Part shown: in pieces, positions 7,701 through 14,838 of the stretch | Layout of the letters: the number at the start of each line of letters is the position of its first letter | Numbering within the stretch: the stretch's first letter is position 1 | Assembly: GCA_910579325.1 (NCBI GenBank) | Contig: CAJTTU010000059.1 | Span: 6,624 to 22,016 of the forward strand | Reading direction: 5' to 3' | DNA: 15,393 nucleotides | From: an uncultured Lachnospiraceae bacterium | GTDB taxonomy: Bacteria > Bacillota > Clostridia > Lachnospirales > Lachnospiraceae | Notes under the pieces: generated by a model | The model's input: the letters and a program-made list of their open reading frames with translations, nothing else | Told to the model about the DNA's origin: nothing | Database searches by the model: none | Translations under genes and position numbers: made by a program

Positions 7701-7763
7701 CGAAAAATAAAAAGAATCCTGCGTGGAAATCAGGAATTAATTTCCTGATTCCGGCGGGATTCT
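7701..7763 (-). terminator. Intrinsic terminator after the CsoR-family gene
   Basis: A long inverted repeat: outer arms AGAATCC (7713-7719) and GGATTCT (7757-7763), inner arms AATCAGGAA (7728-7736) and TTCCTGATT (7742-7750), with a few mismatches or bulges between them and a five-base loop. In the minus-strand direction it is followed directly by TTTTATTTTTCG (7701-7712), a strong U-tract. It ends the pyrG-80aa-CsoR unit just before the regulator's promoter. Confidence 0.88.
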
Positions 7764-7772
7764 GACAGATAT

Positions 7773-8057
7773 CTATTTCACGAATTTATTCACCGCGTCC
7801 ATCAGCCCGGTCAGTACCTCTGCCTTCTCGTCGTCGTCATCGCTGTTCAGCGCCTCCAGCATACACTCTTCGATATGCTCGGCCAGGATGATCTTTCCCA
7901 GATTATTCAGGGCGGAGCGGACTGCCGCGATCTGGATCAGTACCTCCGTACAGTTTCGATCTGTCTCGATCATGTTTTTAATAGAGTTGGCGTGGCCGAT
8001 GATCCGGGCCATCCGGTTCACCAGCCGGGCATTCTCTTCAGGTGAATGTTGATGCAT
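7773..8057 (-). CDS. CsoR/FrmR/RcnR-family (DUF156) transcriptional repressor
   Basis: A 94-residue all-helical repressor of the family that senses Cu(I) (CsoR), Ni/Co (RcnR), persulfide (CstR) or formaldehyde (FrmR) and releases DNA on binding. Seen: the family core NRMARIIGHANSIKNMIE (14-31), then CTEVLIQIAAVRSALNNLG, then AEHIEECMLEAL. Cys36, His61 and Cys65 stand at the same numbers as the Cu(I) ligands of Mycobacterium tuberculosis CsoR, so copper sensing is possible. An additional His-rich start (H2, H4) recalls N-terminal ligands of RcnR/FrmR. AGGAGG lies five bases before the ATG. Unusually, no copper pump or chaperone is adjacent; it follows pyrG and an 80-codon gene on the same strand. 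Ligand assignment is inference. Confidence 0.9.
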   Translation of the reverse strand: MHQHSPEENARLVNRMARIIGHANSIKNMIETDRNCTEVLIQIAAVRSALNNLGKIILAEHIEECMLEALNSDDDDEKAEVLTGLMDAVNKFVK

Positions 8058-8090
8058 GCAGACCTCCTTGTCTATTTTCCTGACAGCGCG

Positions 8091-8333
8091 TCAGTCCTGT
8101 TCTCTGGCCAGTTTTAAAGCTTCGTTCAGCAGCTCCATATCCTCGGCGCTGATTTTTAAATTCGTCACAAGATTCTGCCCTTCGGCGGTGGTCACGCTGA
8201 TCTCGATAATAGTTCCCTCGTGAATCGCCTGTCCCATCACTGCTCTGCCGAACATGGGGAGCTTGGGATGATTTTTGATAAAACGGTCCCAGAGATTTTT
8301 CAGCTGAAATATTTTCATGAAATTATTGTTCAT
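8091..8333 (-). CDS. Small conserved-looking protein of unknown function (80 aa)
   Basis: I do not recognise a named family. The product is 80 residues with no signal peptide or membrane helix. It starts with a basic, aromatic stretch (MKIFQLKNLWDRFIKNHPK, from residue 6), followed by a probable beta region (GTIIEISVTTAEG..LVTNLKIS) and an acidic C-terminal helix (AEDMELLNEALKLAREQD), suggesting a small alpha-beta fold. The ATG at 8333 is chosen because AAAAGGGAA stands about seven bases upstream; the in-frame Met6 has no such site. It lies 82 nt after pyrG and 33 nt before the CsoR-family gene on the same strand, with no terminator in between, so cotranscription is likely. Its start codon overlaps the stop of an open minus-one frame continuing from pyrG (ATGA). 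Confidence 0.75.
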   Translation of the reverse strand: MNNNFMKIFQLKNLWDRFIKNHPKLPMFGRAVMGQAIHEGTIIEISVTTAEGQNLVTNLKISAEDMELLNEALKLAREQD

Positions 8334-8415
8334 TGCAGTTCCCTTTTCTGCCTGTTAATGTATTCCTGGAGTTTCTGTGTGTTCGATTTCGCGGAGTTCC
8401 GGGCATACAGCTGTT

Positions 8416-10041
8416 TCAAAAATAAAGGGGGCCATTCTCCGTCTGATAGGCCAGCGCCGCTCTGATAAAGCCTTTGAACAGCGGATGGGGTCTGTTGGGT
8501 CTGGATTTCAGCTCGGGATGTCCCTGGGTTCCCACGAACCAGGGGTGATCCGGCAGTTCGCACATTTCTACGATCCGGCCGTCGGGAGAGATGCCGGAGA
8601 GTAGCATGCCGTGCTCGGTCAGCGCCTTTCTGTAATCGTTGTTTACCTCGTAGCGGTGGCGGTGGCGTTCATAGATCGTCTTTTCCCCATAAGCCTCCAG
8701 CGCTTTGGAGCCGTCGGCCAGCTCGCAGGGATAAGCGCCCAGACGCAGGGTGCCGCCGATATTTTCCACGCCGTTCTGGTCCGGCATCAGATGAATCACC
8801 GGATGGGTGGTGGCGGGGTCTAATTCCGCGCTGTGGGCGTCGGCATAGCCCACCACGTTCCGGGCAAACTCGACAATGGAAAGCTGCATCCCCAGGCAAA
8901 GTCCCAGGAAGGGAATCTTGTGTTCTCTCGCGTAACGGATGGCCGTCAGTTTTCCGTCGATTCCCCGGAAGCCGAAGCCGCCGGGTACCAGGATGCCGGA
9001 CACGTCGCCCAGCACCTCGCCGGCATTTTCCTCTGTCAGCATCTCCGAATCCACCCATTTGATCTCCACATGGGTCCGGTTGTGGCAGCCGCCGGCTTTC
9101 AGCGCTTCCACCACGCTGATGTAAGCGTCGTGAAGCGAAATGTATTTTCCTACCAGAGCCACCTGTACTTTATGTTCCGGATTTTTCCAGGCGTTGATCA
9201 TGGCTTCCCATTCCGTCAGGTTAGGCTCCGGACAGTCCAGATGCAGGCATCTTAAAGCGGCCTCCGCCAGATGTTCTTTTTCCATGGCTAAAGGCGCTTC
9301 ATATAATATTTCCACATCCAGGTTCTGCAATACGTTTTCTTTGGGCAGATTGCAGAATAAGGACAGTTTTTCTTTTAATCTGGCATCAAGAGGATGCTCG
9401 GACCGGCATACGATAATATCCGGTTGGATGCCCATGCCCTGTAAAGATTTTACGCTGGCCTGGGTAGGTTTCGTTTTCATCTCGCCGGACGCTTTCAGGT
9501 AGGGGATCAGGGTTACGTGGATTAAGATGGCATTCTCCTTGCCGATCTCATACTGAAACTGGCGGATGGCCTCCAGAAACGGCTGGCTCTCGATATCGCC
9601 CACCGTTCCGCCTACCTCGATAATGGCGATTTCGGTTTTGTCCGTCGTGTAATTCCGGTAAAACCGGCTTTTGATTTCATTGGTGATATGGGGGATTACC
9701 TGGACGGTCCCGCCGCCGAAATCGCCCCGGCGCTCTTTATTTAATACGCTCCAGTATACCTTTCCGGTAGTAACGTTGGAATTTTTGTTCAGGCTCTCGT
9801 CGATGAACCGTTCATAATGTCCCAGGTCCAGGTCCGTCTCTGCTCCGTCGTCAGTGACAAACACCTCGCCGTGCTGGATGGGATTCATAGTTCCCGGATC
9901 GATGTTGATATAGGGATCAAATTTCTGCATGGTGACAGCGTAGCCACGGGCCTTTAAAAGGCGTCCTAAGGATGCGGCGGTGATTCCCTTTCCCAGTCCG
10001 GAAACAACGCCGCCGGTAACAAAGACGTACTTTACGGGCAT
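8416..10041 (-). CDS. pyrG: CTP synthase
   Basis: A 541-residue enzyme making CTP from UTP, ATP and glutamine, the last step of de novo pyrimidine synthesis. Seen: the synthetase domain with P-loop GGVVSGLGKGI (10-20), KFDPYINIDPGTM (40-52), the metal-site region DLDLGHYERF (70-79) and IEVGGTVGDIES (141-152). The C-terminal class I glutamine amidotransferase domain has PGGFGFRG (353-360), the nucleophile Cys382 in GLCLGMQ and the His508/Glu510 pair in GHPE. Length is normal for the family, with a short extra tail. AGGAGGA lies seven bases before the ATG. It is divergent from ftsH and leads a unit with the 80-codon gene and the CsoR-family gene. The B. subtilis type GGGC start-site attenuator was not seen in its leader. 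Confidence 0.98.
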   Translation of the reverse strand: MPVKYVFVTGGVVSGLGKGITAASLGRLLKARGYAVTMQKFDPYINIDPGTMNPIQHGEVFVTDDGAETDLDLGHYERFIDESLNKNSNVTTGKVYWSVLNKERRGDFGGGTVQVIPHITNEIKSRFYRNYTTDKTEIAIIEVGGTVGDIESQPFLEAIRQFQYEIGKENAILIHVTLIPYLKASGEMKTKPTQASVKSLQGMGIQPDIIVCRSEHPLDARLKEKLSLFCNLPKENVLQNLDVEILYEAPLAMEKEHLAEAALRCLHLDCPEPNLTEWEAMINAWKNPEHKVQVALVGKYISLHDAYISVVEALKAGGCHNRTHVEIKWVDSEMLTEENAGEVLGDVSGILVPGGFGFRGIDGKLTAIRYAREHKIPFLGLCLGMQLSIVEFARNVVGYADAHSAELDPATTHPVIHLMPDQNGVENIGGTLRLGAYPCELADGSKALEAYGEKTIYERHRHRYEVNNDYRKALTEHGMLLSGISPDGRIVEMCELPDHPWFVGTQGHPELKSRPNRPHPLFKGFIRAALAYQTENGPLYF

Positions 10042-10067
10042 TTTTTTGTCCTCCTAATTATAGTTCC

Positions 10068-10122
10068 GCAACTCTCCTCCCAGGCTCTCCGGATATTCTC
10101 CGGGGCTTGTCCGGTCTGTTGC
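10068..10122 (-). promoter_or_regulatory. Structured pyrG leader RNA
   Basis: On the minus-strand transcript, CCGGA-GAATA-TCCGG forms a small hairpin (10089-10103). GCAAC/GTTGC (10118-10122 with 10068-10072) could close an outer stem. A competing pairing of CCCCGG with CCTGGG is possible. CCGG occurs three times exactly 11 bases apart (10089, 10100, 10111). No U-tract follows, so this is not a plain terminator. A regulatory role is speculative. Confidence 0.3.
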
Positions 10123-10166
10123 TGTTTTTGATATTATCTGAGATGCGCAAAAACAAAACACATTCG

Positions 10167-10195
10167 ATTATACATCGGCAGTTCATTTATTTCCA
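10167..10195 (-). promoter_or_regulatory. Probable pyrG promoter
   Basis: Read on the minus strand: TGGAAA (10190-10195) as a -35 with four of six consensus bases, a 17-base spacer, then a perfect -10 TATAAT (10167-10172). It predicts a leader of about 118 nt ahead of pyrG. It is the best minus-strand candidate in the 325-nt divergent gap, which otherwise holds the ftsH promoter and an AT-rich stretch (10205-10260). Confidence 0.6.
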
Positions 10196-10268
10196 GCGCT
10201 TTTTACAAGATTTTTCTCTCAATTTATAAAAGTTTTAAAAATAAGGGAAATATTTCATATTCTCCCGC

Positions 10269-10297
10269 TTGATTTATATTGGAACAATCTCTATAAT
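10269..10297 (+). promoter_or_regulatory. ftsH promoter
   Basis: TTGATT (10269-10274), a 17-base spacer and TATAAT (10292-10297): a good sigma-A-type promoter. AT-rich runs upstream (10221-10244) could act as an UP element. An imperfect GGGA...TCCC dyad (10245-10265) abuts the -35. The predicted start is near 10304, which makes an ATG at 10304 unlikely to be used and supports the start at 10367. Confidence 0.75.
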
Positions 10298-10366
10298 GAT
10301 TACATGAAAGCAAGCCGGTCAGGTACGGATGCGGCGCGCTTTAGTTTTAGCACAAGGAGAAAATGG

Positions 10367-12427
10367 ATGAGTTCGCAGAATAATAAGGATGACGGGGGCG
10401 GGAAGCTTCCTAAAAATAGTCAGGGCGTGCTGATCATGGTGATTGCCGCCATTCTGACCCTGTTCAGCGTGTCGCTGCTGGGCAGCATGATGGACCGGAA
10501 TACGGAGGAGATCACTTACGACGAATTTCTGGACATGGTGGAGGAAGGAAAGATTAAAAGCGTGTCCATCGAGGAGTCCCGGTCCCGTCTGGTAGTGACG
10601 CCGAAGACAGAGAAGGAAATCGCGGCGGAGCAGGCGAAGGGAGAGAAGGAGACGGAGCAGGCGAAAGGGGAAACCGAATCATCGGCGCAGGATCTGTATG
10701 ATTATTATATGTCCACTGCCGGCAGCGAGACCTTTACCGTGGTGATGGCGGAGGAGAGCGATCAGCTGGTTCCCCGTCTGCGGGAGGCGAATGTGAAGTT
10801 TAAGGGCGTAGTGGCGGATTCCAGTTCCGCCATACTGGATTTTCTTCTGATATACGTGTTTCCCATTATTCTTGTGTGGGTTGTGCTGATGGTGTTTATG
10901 AGAAGGACCGGAGGAGGCGGCGTCATGGGCGTGGGCAAGTCCAATGCCAAGGTTTATGTTCAGAAGGAGACGGGTGTTACCTTTAAGGATGTAGCCGGAC
11001 AGGACGAGGCAAAAGAGTCTCTGACAGAGATCGTGGATTTTCTTCACAATCCGGCCAGATATGTGGAGATTGGCGCGAAGCTGCCTAAAGGCGCGCTGCT
11101 GGTAGGCCCGCCCGGAACCGGAAAGACGCTGCTGGCCAAAGCGGTGGCGGGCGAGGCGAATGTGCCCTTTTTCTCTCTGTCAGGTTCTGATTTTGTGGAG
11201 ATGTTCGTGGGAGTGGGCGCGTCAAGAGTTCGGGATCTGTTTAAGCAGGCCCAGCAGAACGCCCCCTGTATTATCTTTATCGACGAGATCGACGCTATCG
11301 GCAAAAGCCGTGACAGTCGTTATGGCGGCGGGAATGACGAGCGGGAGCAGACGCTGAATCAGCTGCTGTCCGAGATGGACGGTTTTGATCCGGCCAAAGG
11401 CGTGTTTATTCTGGCGGCCACCAACAGGCCGGAGATTCTGGACAAAGCGCTGCTGCGTCCGGGACGTTTTGACAGGCGGATTATCGTGGACCGTCCGGAT
11501 CTGAAAGGGCGGATCAATACATTAAAAGTACATTCCAAAAATGTAGCGCTGGATGATACCGTGGATCTGGAAGCGATTGCCCTGGCTACTTCCGGAGCGG
11601 TGGGTTCCGATCTGGCGAATATGATTAACGAGGCGGCCATCAATGCGGTGAAACAGGGCCGTAAGGTGGTATCTCAGTCCGATCTGTTCGACGCGGTGGA
11701 ACAGGTATTGGTAGGCAAAGAGAAAAAAGACCGGGTGATGAGCGCCGAGGAGCGGAAGATTGTGTCTTACCATGAGGTAGGGCATGCCCTGATCAGCGCT
11801 TTGCAGAAGGATTCGGAGCCGGTACAGAAGATTACCATTATTCCCAGGACTATGGGCGCTCTGGGTTATGTGCTGAATGTGCCTGAGGAAGAAAAATATC
11901 TGAATTCCAAATCTGAGCTTCAAAACCTGCTGGTGAAATATCTGGGCGGCCGCGCGGCGGAAGAACTGGTATTTGATACGGTGACCACAGGGGCGTCAAA
12001 CGATATCGAGAAGGCTACCAGTATCGCCAGGTCCATGGTGACTCAGTATGGTATGTCTTCGGAATTCGGCCTGATGGGGCTGGAATCCGTGGAAAATCGT
12101 TATTTGGACGGACGGGCGGTGCTGAACTGTGCCGATGCCACGGCTGCCGGTGTGGACGACGTGGTGATGAAGATGCTGAAAGAAGCCTATGAGGAAGCGA
12201 AGCGGCTGCTGTCGGAAAACCGCAGGGCCCTTGATCTGATCGCCGGTTTCCTGATCGAGAAAGAGACGATCACCGGCAAGGAGTTTATGGATATTTTCCA
12301 TAAGGTGCAGAACGGCGAGGAGATCTTCCCGGAGAAGGAGGAGGAAGCAGAGGCAGAAACTGTATCGGAAGAGGCTTCTCCGGACGATGCTTCCGTTATA
12401 AAAGACGCTTCGGAAAACGAGATATAA
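10367..12427 (+). CDS. ftsH: ATP-dependent zinc metalloprotease FtsH
   Basis: A 686-residue membrane-anchored AAA+ protease that extracts and degrades membrane and short-lived soluble proteins as a hexamer. Seen (numbering from Met at 10367): transmembrane helix 1 (20-39), an extracytoplasmic domain (about 40-155), helix 2 (156-178), Walker A GPPGTGKT (247-254), pore motif FVG (280-282), Walker B IIFIDEID (302-309), SRH-type ATNRPEILDKALLRPGRFDRR, zinc motif HEVGH (469-473) with Asp546 in SNDIE as the third ligand, and an acidic tail rich in Glu. Start chosen because AGGAG stands eight bases before it, and because the farther ATG at 10304 coincides with the predicted transcript start. The AAA region has GAVGSDL in place of the common GFSGADL, and the outside loop carries a duplicated EQAKGE unit. 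uvrC follows after 41 nt. Confidence 0.97.
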   Translation: MSSQNNKDDGGGKLPKNSQGVLIMVIAAILTLFSVSLLGSMMDRNTEEITYDEFLDMVEEGKIKSVSIEESRSRLVVTPKTEKEIAAEQAKGEKETEQAKGETESSAQDLYDYYMSTAGSETFTVVMAEESDQLVPRLREANVKFKGVVADSSSAILDFLLIYVFPIILVWVVLMVFMRRTGGGGVMGVGKSNAKVYVQKETGVTFKDVAGQDEAKESLTEIVDFLHNPARYVEIGAKLPKGALLVGPPGTGKTLLAKAVAGEANVPFFSLSGSDFVEMFVGVGASRVRDLFKQAQQNAPCIIFIDEIDAIGKSRDSRYGGGNDEREQTLNQLLSEMDGFDPAKGVFILAATNRPEILDKALLRPGRFDRRIIVDRPDLKGRINTLKVHSKNVALDDTVDLEAIALATSGAVGSDLANMINEAAINAVKQGRKVVSQSDLFDAVEQVLVGKEKKDRVMSAEERKIVSYHEVGHALISALQKDSEPVQKITIIPRTMGALGYVLNVPEEEKYLNSKSELQNLLVKYLGGRAAEELVFDTVTTGASNDIEKATSIARSMVTQYGMSSEFGLMGLESVENRYLDGRAVLNCADATAAGVDDVVMKMLKEAYEEAKRLLSENRRALDLIAGFLIEKETITGKEFMDIFHKVQNGEEIFPEKEEEAEAETVSEEASPDDASVIKDASENEI
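10628..10681 (+). repeat. 27-bp imperfect tandem repeat inside ftsH
   Basis: Two adjacent 27-bp units (10628-10654, 10655-10681) encode EQAKGEKET and EQAKGETES in the extracytoplasmic loop of FtsH. The DNA is identical over the first eleven bases and similar after that, which suggests a recent in-frame duplication. Confidence 0.7.
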
Positions 12428-12468
12428 CAGAGCTGACCTGCAATCCTTTGAACAGAGGAGTTTGATAA

Positions 12469-14541
12469 ATGGATCATTCTAATACGGTGATTTCCCATGC
12501 GGAAACGACGGAGTCCATGACTTCCATGGACTCCTCAAAAACGGACGTATTTAATATTGAGGAAGAGCTGAAAAAGCTTCCTTCATCCCCCGGCGTATAT
12601 CTGATGCATGACGCCGGGGGCGTTATTATTTATATCGGAAAGGCCATCAGTCTGAAAAACCGCGTCCGCCAGTATTTTCAGAGCAGCCGGAACAAGTCGC
12701 CAAAGATTTTAAAGATGGTGTCTTTGATTAAATGGTTTGAATATATCGTCACGGATTCGGAGCTGGAAGCGCTGGTGCTGGAGAGCAATCTGATCAAAGA
12801 ATATCGTCCCAAATATAACACGATGCTGAAGGACGATAAAAATTATCCCTATATTCGGGTGACGCTGGAGGAAGCGTACCCCCGTATTCTGTATTCTCAC
12901 ACGATGAAAAAGGACAAATCGAAGTATTATGGCCCTTATACCAGCGGAGAGGCGGTGCGGAATACGATCAGGCTTTTACATAAGCTGTATCGGCTGCGCA
13001 CCTGCAATAAAAATCTGCCCAGGGAGCAGGGGACGGACCGACCATGCCTGAACTATCATATGAAGCAGTGCCAGGCGCCCTGTCAGGGCTATGTCACGAA
13101 GGAAGAATATGCCCGGTCTGTTTCGTCGGCGCTGGATTTTCTGAATGGCAAAAGCTTTGACAGAATCGCCGGGGAACTGGAAGAAAAGATGCATAAAGCT
13201 GCCGAAGAGATGGATTTTGAAGCCGCTGCTAATTATCGGGATCTGTTGTACGACGTGCAGAAAATCGCGGAGAAACAGAAGGTAACCGACAGCGGGCTGG
13301 AAGATCGGGATATTATCGCTCTGGCTATCGAGGGAGAGGACGCGGTATGCCAGGTGTTTTTTGTCCGGGAAGGCCGGCTGATCGGACGGGATCATTTCCA
13401 TCTGGCCGTGGCTGTCGGGGATACACAGACCCAGGTGCTGACAGAGTTTGTTAAACAGTTTTACAGCGGTACGCCTTTTGTGCCCCGGGAGTTGTTTCTG
13501 CCTTTTGATATTGAGGAGCGAGAACTGATCGAGGGCTGGCTTGGGTCCAGACGGGGGCAGAAGGTTACGCTCCGCGTGCCGAAAAAGGGGGAAAAGCATA
13601 AACTGGTGGAGTTGGCGGAGCGGAACGCGCAGATGATTCTGGGTCAGAATAAGGAGAAGATGAAACGGGAAGCTATGCGGACCACCGGGGCGGTGAGAGA
13701 AATTTCCGAGCTGCTGGGTCTGCCTGGCCTTGTCCGGATGGAGGCATTCGATATTTCGAATATCAGCGGGTTTGAGTCGGTGGGTTCCATGGTGGTATTC
13801 GAGAATGGACGGCCCAAGCGCAACGATTACCGGAAGTTCAGGATTAAGTGGGTGAAGGGACCCAATGATTATGCGTCCATGAATGAGGTGCTGACCAGAA
13901 GGTTTGTCCATGGGATGGAGGAACGGAAACAGCTGAAACGCAAGGAAGCGGAGCCGGGACAGCCGGGGCAGGAAACGGTCGGACAGGAACGGTCAGGAAT
14001 GGAACAGGGGACGACAAAAGTTGCCGAAAGCACCGTATACGGCAGTTTTACCCGTTTCCCTGATCTGATTATGATGGACGGCGGCAAAGGGCAGGTGAAT
14101 ATCGCTCTGGAGGTGCTGGAGCGGCTGGGTCTGCGCATCCCGGTCTGCGGCATGGTAAAGGACGACCGGCACAGGACCAGAGGACTGTATTATAACGGCG
14201 TGGAGCTGCCCATCGATACCCATTCGGAAGGATTCCGGCTTATTACCCGGATCCAGGACGAGGCCCATCGGTTCGCCATCGAATATCACAGAAGTCTGCG
14301 GAGCAAAAGTCAGGTCCATTCTATTCTGGATGACATTCCCGGTATCGGTCCTGCCAGACGAAAAGCGTTGATGAGAACCTTTGCCTCCCTGGACGAGGTG
14401 AGAGGGGCATCGGTGGAGGAGCTGCTGGAAATTCCTGAGATGAACCGGAAAGCAGCGGAAAGTGTATGGAAGTTTTTTCACGATACGAAAAATGGTCAGG
14501 AAACGGTTAAAGTAACTGTTGACAATCTGACCGACATATGA
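12469..14541 (+). CDS. uvrC: UvrABC excinuclease subunit C
   Basis: A 690-residue nuclease that makes both cuts in nucleotide excision repair with UvrB. Seen: GIY-YIG domain (about 38-115; GVYLMHD, YIGKA, Arg66 region); a four-Cys set Cys179, Cys193, Cys201, Cys205 with spacing like the iron-sulfur ligands reported for E. coli UvrC; UVR (UvrB-binding) helix pair (about 230-267); an RNase H-like nuclease core with Asp428 (FDISN), Asp537 (MMDGGKGQ) and His600 (EAHRFA); and tandem helix-hairpin-helix (about 620-668). GAGGAG eight bases upstream supports the ATG used. Two additions to the usual plan: a polar N-terminal extension of about 27 residues, and a Gly/Gln/Glu-rich linker (about 485-522) inside the nuclease domain. 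It is probably cotranscribed with ftsH. Confidence 0.97.
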   Translation: MDHSNTVISHAETTESMTSMDSSKTDVFNIEEELKKLPSSPGVYLMHDAGGVIIYIGKAISLKNRVRQYFQSSRNKSPKILKMVSLIKWFEYIVTDSELEALVLESNLIKEYRPKYNTMLKDDKNYPYIRVTLEEAYPRILYSHTMKKDKSKYYGPYTSGEAVRNTIRLLHKLYRLRTCNKNLPREQGTDRPCLNYHMKQCQAPCQGYVTKEEYARSVSSALDFLNGKSFDRIAGELEEKMHKAAEEMDFEAAANYRDLLYDVQKIAEKQKVTDSGLEDRDIIALAIEGEDAVCQVFFVREGRLIGRDHFHLAVAVGDTQTQVLTEFVKQFYSGTPFVPRELFLPFDIEERELIEGWLGSRRGQKVTLRVPKKGEKHKLVELAERNAQMILGQNKEKMKREAMRTTGAVREISELLGLPGLVRMEAFDISNISGFESVGSMVVFENGRPKRNDYRKFRIKWVKGPNDYASMNEVLTRRFVHGMEERKQLKRKEAEPGQPGQETVGQERSGMEQGTTKVAESTVYGSFTRFPDLIMMDGGKGQVNIALEVLERLGLRIPVCGMVKDDRHRTRGLYYNGVELPIDTHSEGFRLITRIQDEAHRFAIEYHRSLRSKSQVHSILDDIPGIGPARRKALMRTFASLDEVRGASVEELLEIPEMNRKAAESVWKFFHDTKNGQETVKVTVDNLTDI
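12510..12534. repeat. Perfect 10-bp hairpin in the uvrC N-terminal extension
   Basis: GGAGTCCATG (12510-12519) and CATGGACTCC (12525-12534) are exact inverted copies with a five-base loop, ACTTC. It begins 41 bases after the uvrC start codon, in the part coding for the non-conserved extension. It is followed by TCAAAAA, so it is not a plus-strand terminator. It may affect early translation or be a DNA-level dyad. Confidence 0.5.
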
Positions 14542-14552
14542 TATAACAGTAA

Positions 14553-14570
14553 GGCGGGTTTTTACCTGCC
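14553..14570 (+). other. Short stem-loop between uvrC and tRNA-Trp
   Basis: GGCGGGT (14553-14559) pairs with ACCTGCC (14564-14570) over a TTTT loop, with one G-U pair. No U-run follows, so read-through from uvrC into the tRNA is possible. It might be a processing signal or a weak pause site. Confidence 0.4.
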
Positions 14571-14577
14571 CATAGAT

Positions 14578-14650
14578 AGGGGTGTAGTTCAGTCGGTAGA
14601 ACGTTGGTCTCCAAAACCAAATGTCGAGGGTTCGAGTCCTTCCGCCCCTG
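14578..14650 (+). tRNA. tRNA-Trp (anticodon CCA)
   Basis: A full cloverleaf of 73 nt: acceptor AGGGGTG with CGCCCCT (one G-U), D stem GTTC/GAAC, anticodon stem TTGGT/ACCAA with loop CTCCAAA (anticodon CCA), variable ATGTC, T stem GAGGG/CCTTC with loop TTCGAGT, and discriminator G73. The CCA end is not encoded. It lies 36 nt after uvrC and is followed by its own terminator. In many Firmicutes tRNA-Trp precedes secE-nusG; here it does not. Confidence 0.96.
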
Positions 14651-14652
14651 GG

Positions 14653-14703
14653 AAAGCCATATTCGTTCGGGTAGAGATATTCGGAGGAATATGGCTTTTT
14701 TGT
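14653..14703 (+). terminator. Intrinsic terminator after tRNA-Trp
   Basis: The arms AAAGCCATATTC (14653-14664) and GAATATGGCTTT (14687-14698) pair over 12 bp with a 22-base loop, followed by TTT-G-TTTG and further T-rich sequence. It is two bases past the tRNA 3' end, so it defines the end of that transcript. Confidence 0.88.
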
Positions 14704-14709
14704 TTGTTA

Positions 14710-14838
14710 TTATTTTTTGGAAAGTTCTTCCCGCTGCTTTTTAAGAGTGTCTAAGGACAGCCAGCCGGTCCGTTCGTTCTTATCTTTAGTGCAGGGGAAT
14801 TGTTTCGCCCCTATTCTTTTAAATCGTTTGTATAATAA
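14710..14838 (-). pseudogene. Possible 3' remnant of a minus-strand gene
   Basis: The minus strand is open for 42 codons here, ending in TAA at 14710-14712, with a protein-like, charged C-terminus (RTGWLSLDTLKKQREELSKK preceded by FPCTKDKNE). It has no ATG, GTG or TTG start and no ribosome site, and an in-frame stop lies just upstream. It may be the tail of a decayed gene, perhaps of an element once inserted next to the tRNA, or it may be chance. I do not recognise the family. Apart from this and a weak GGGG/CCCC stem (14793-14812) the 14704-14901 gap shows only AT-rich DNA with a TATAAT at 14831, presumably promoter sequence for the next gene. Confidence 0.3.

Noticed and set aside
10042..10140. 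Classical pyrG start-site slippage attenuator
   Set aside because: No transcript start at GGGC and no hairpin with U-run was found in the leader.
10304..10366. Longer ftsH start at 10304
   Set aside because: The ATG falls at the predicted transcription start and lacks a ribosome site, whereas 10367 has AGGAG at eight bases and gives a normal FtsH N-terminus.
12976..13911. 311-codon minus-strand open frame
   Set aside because: Antisense to conserved uvrC; the His/Pro/Gln-rich product is typical of a reversed coding strand.
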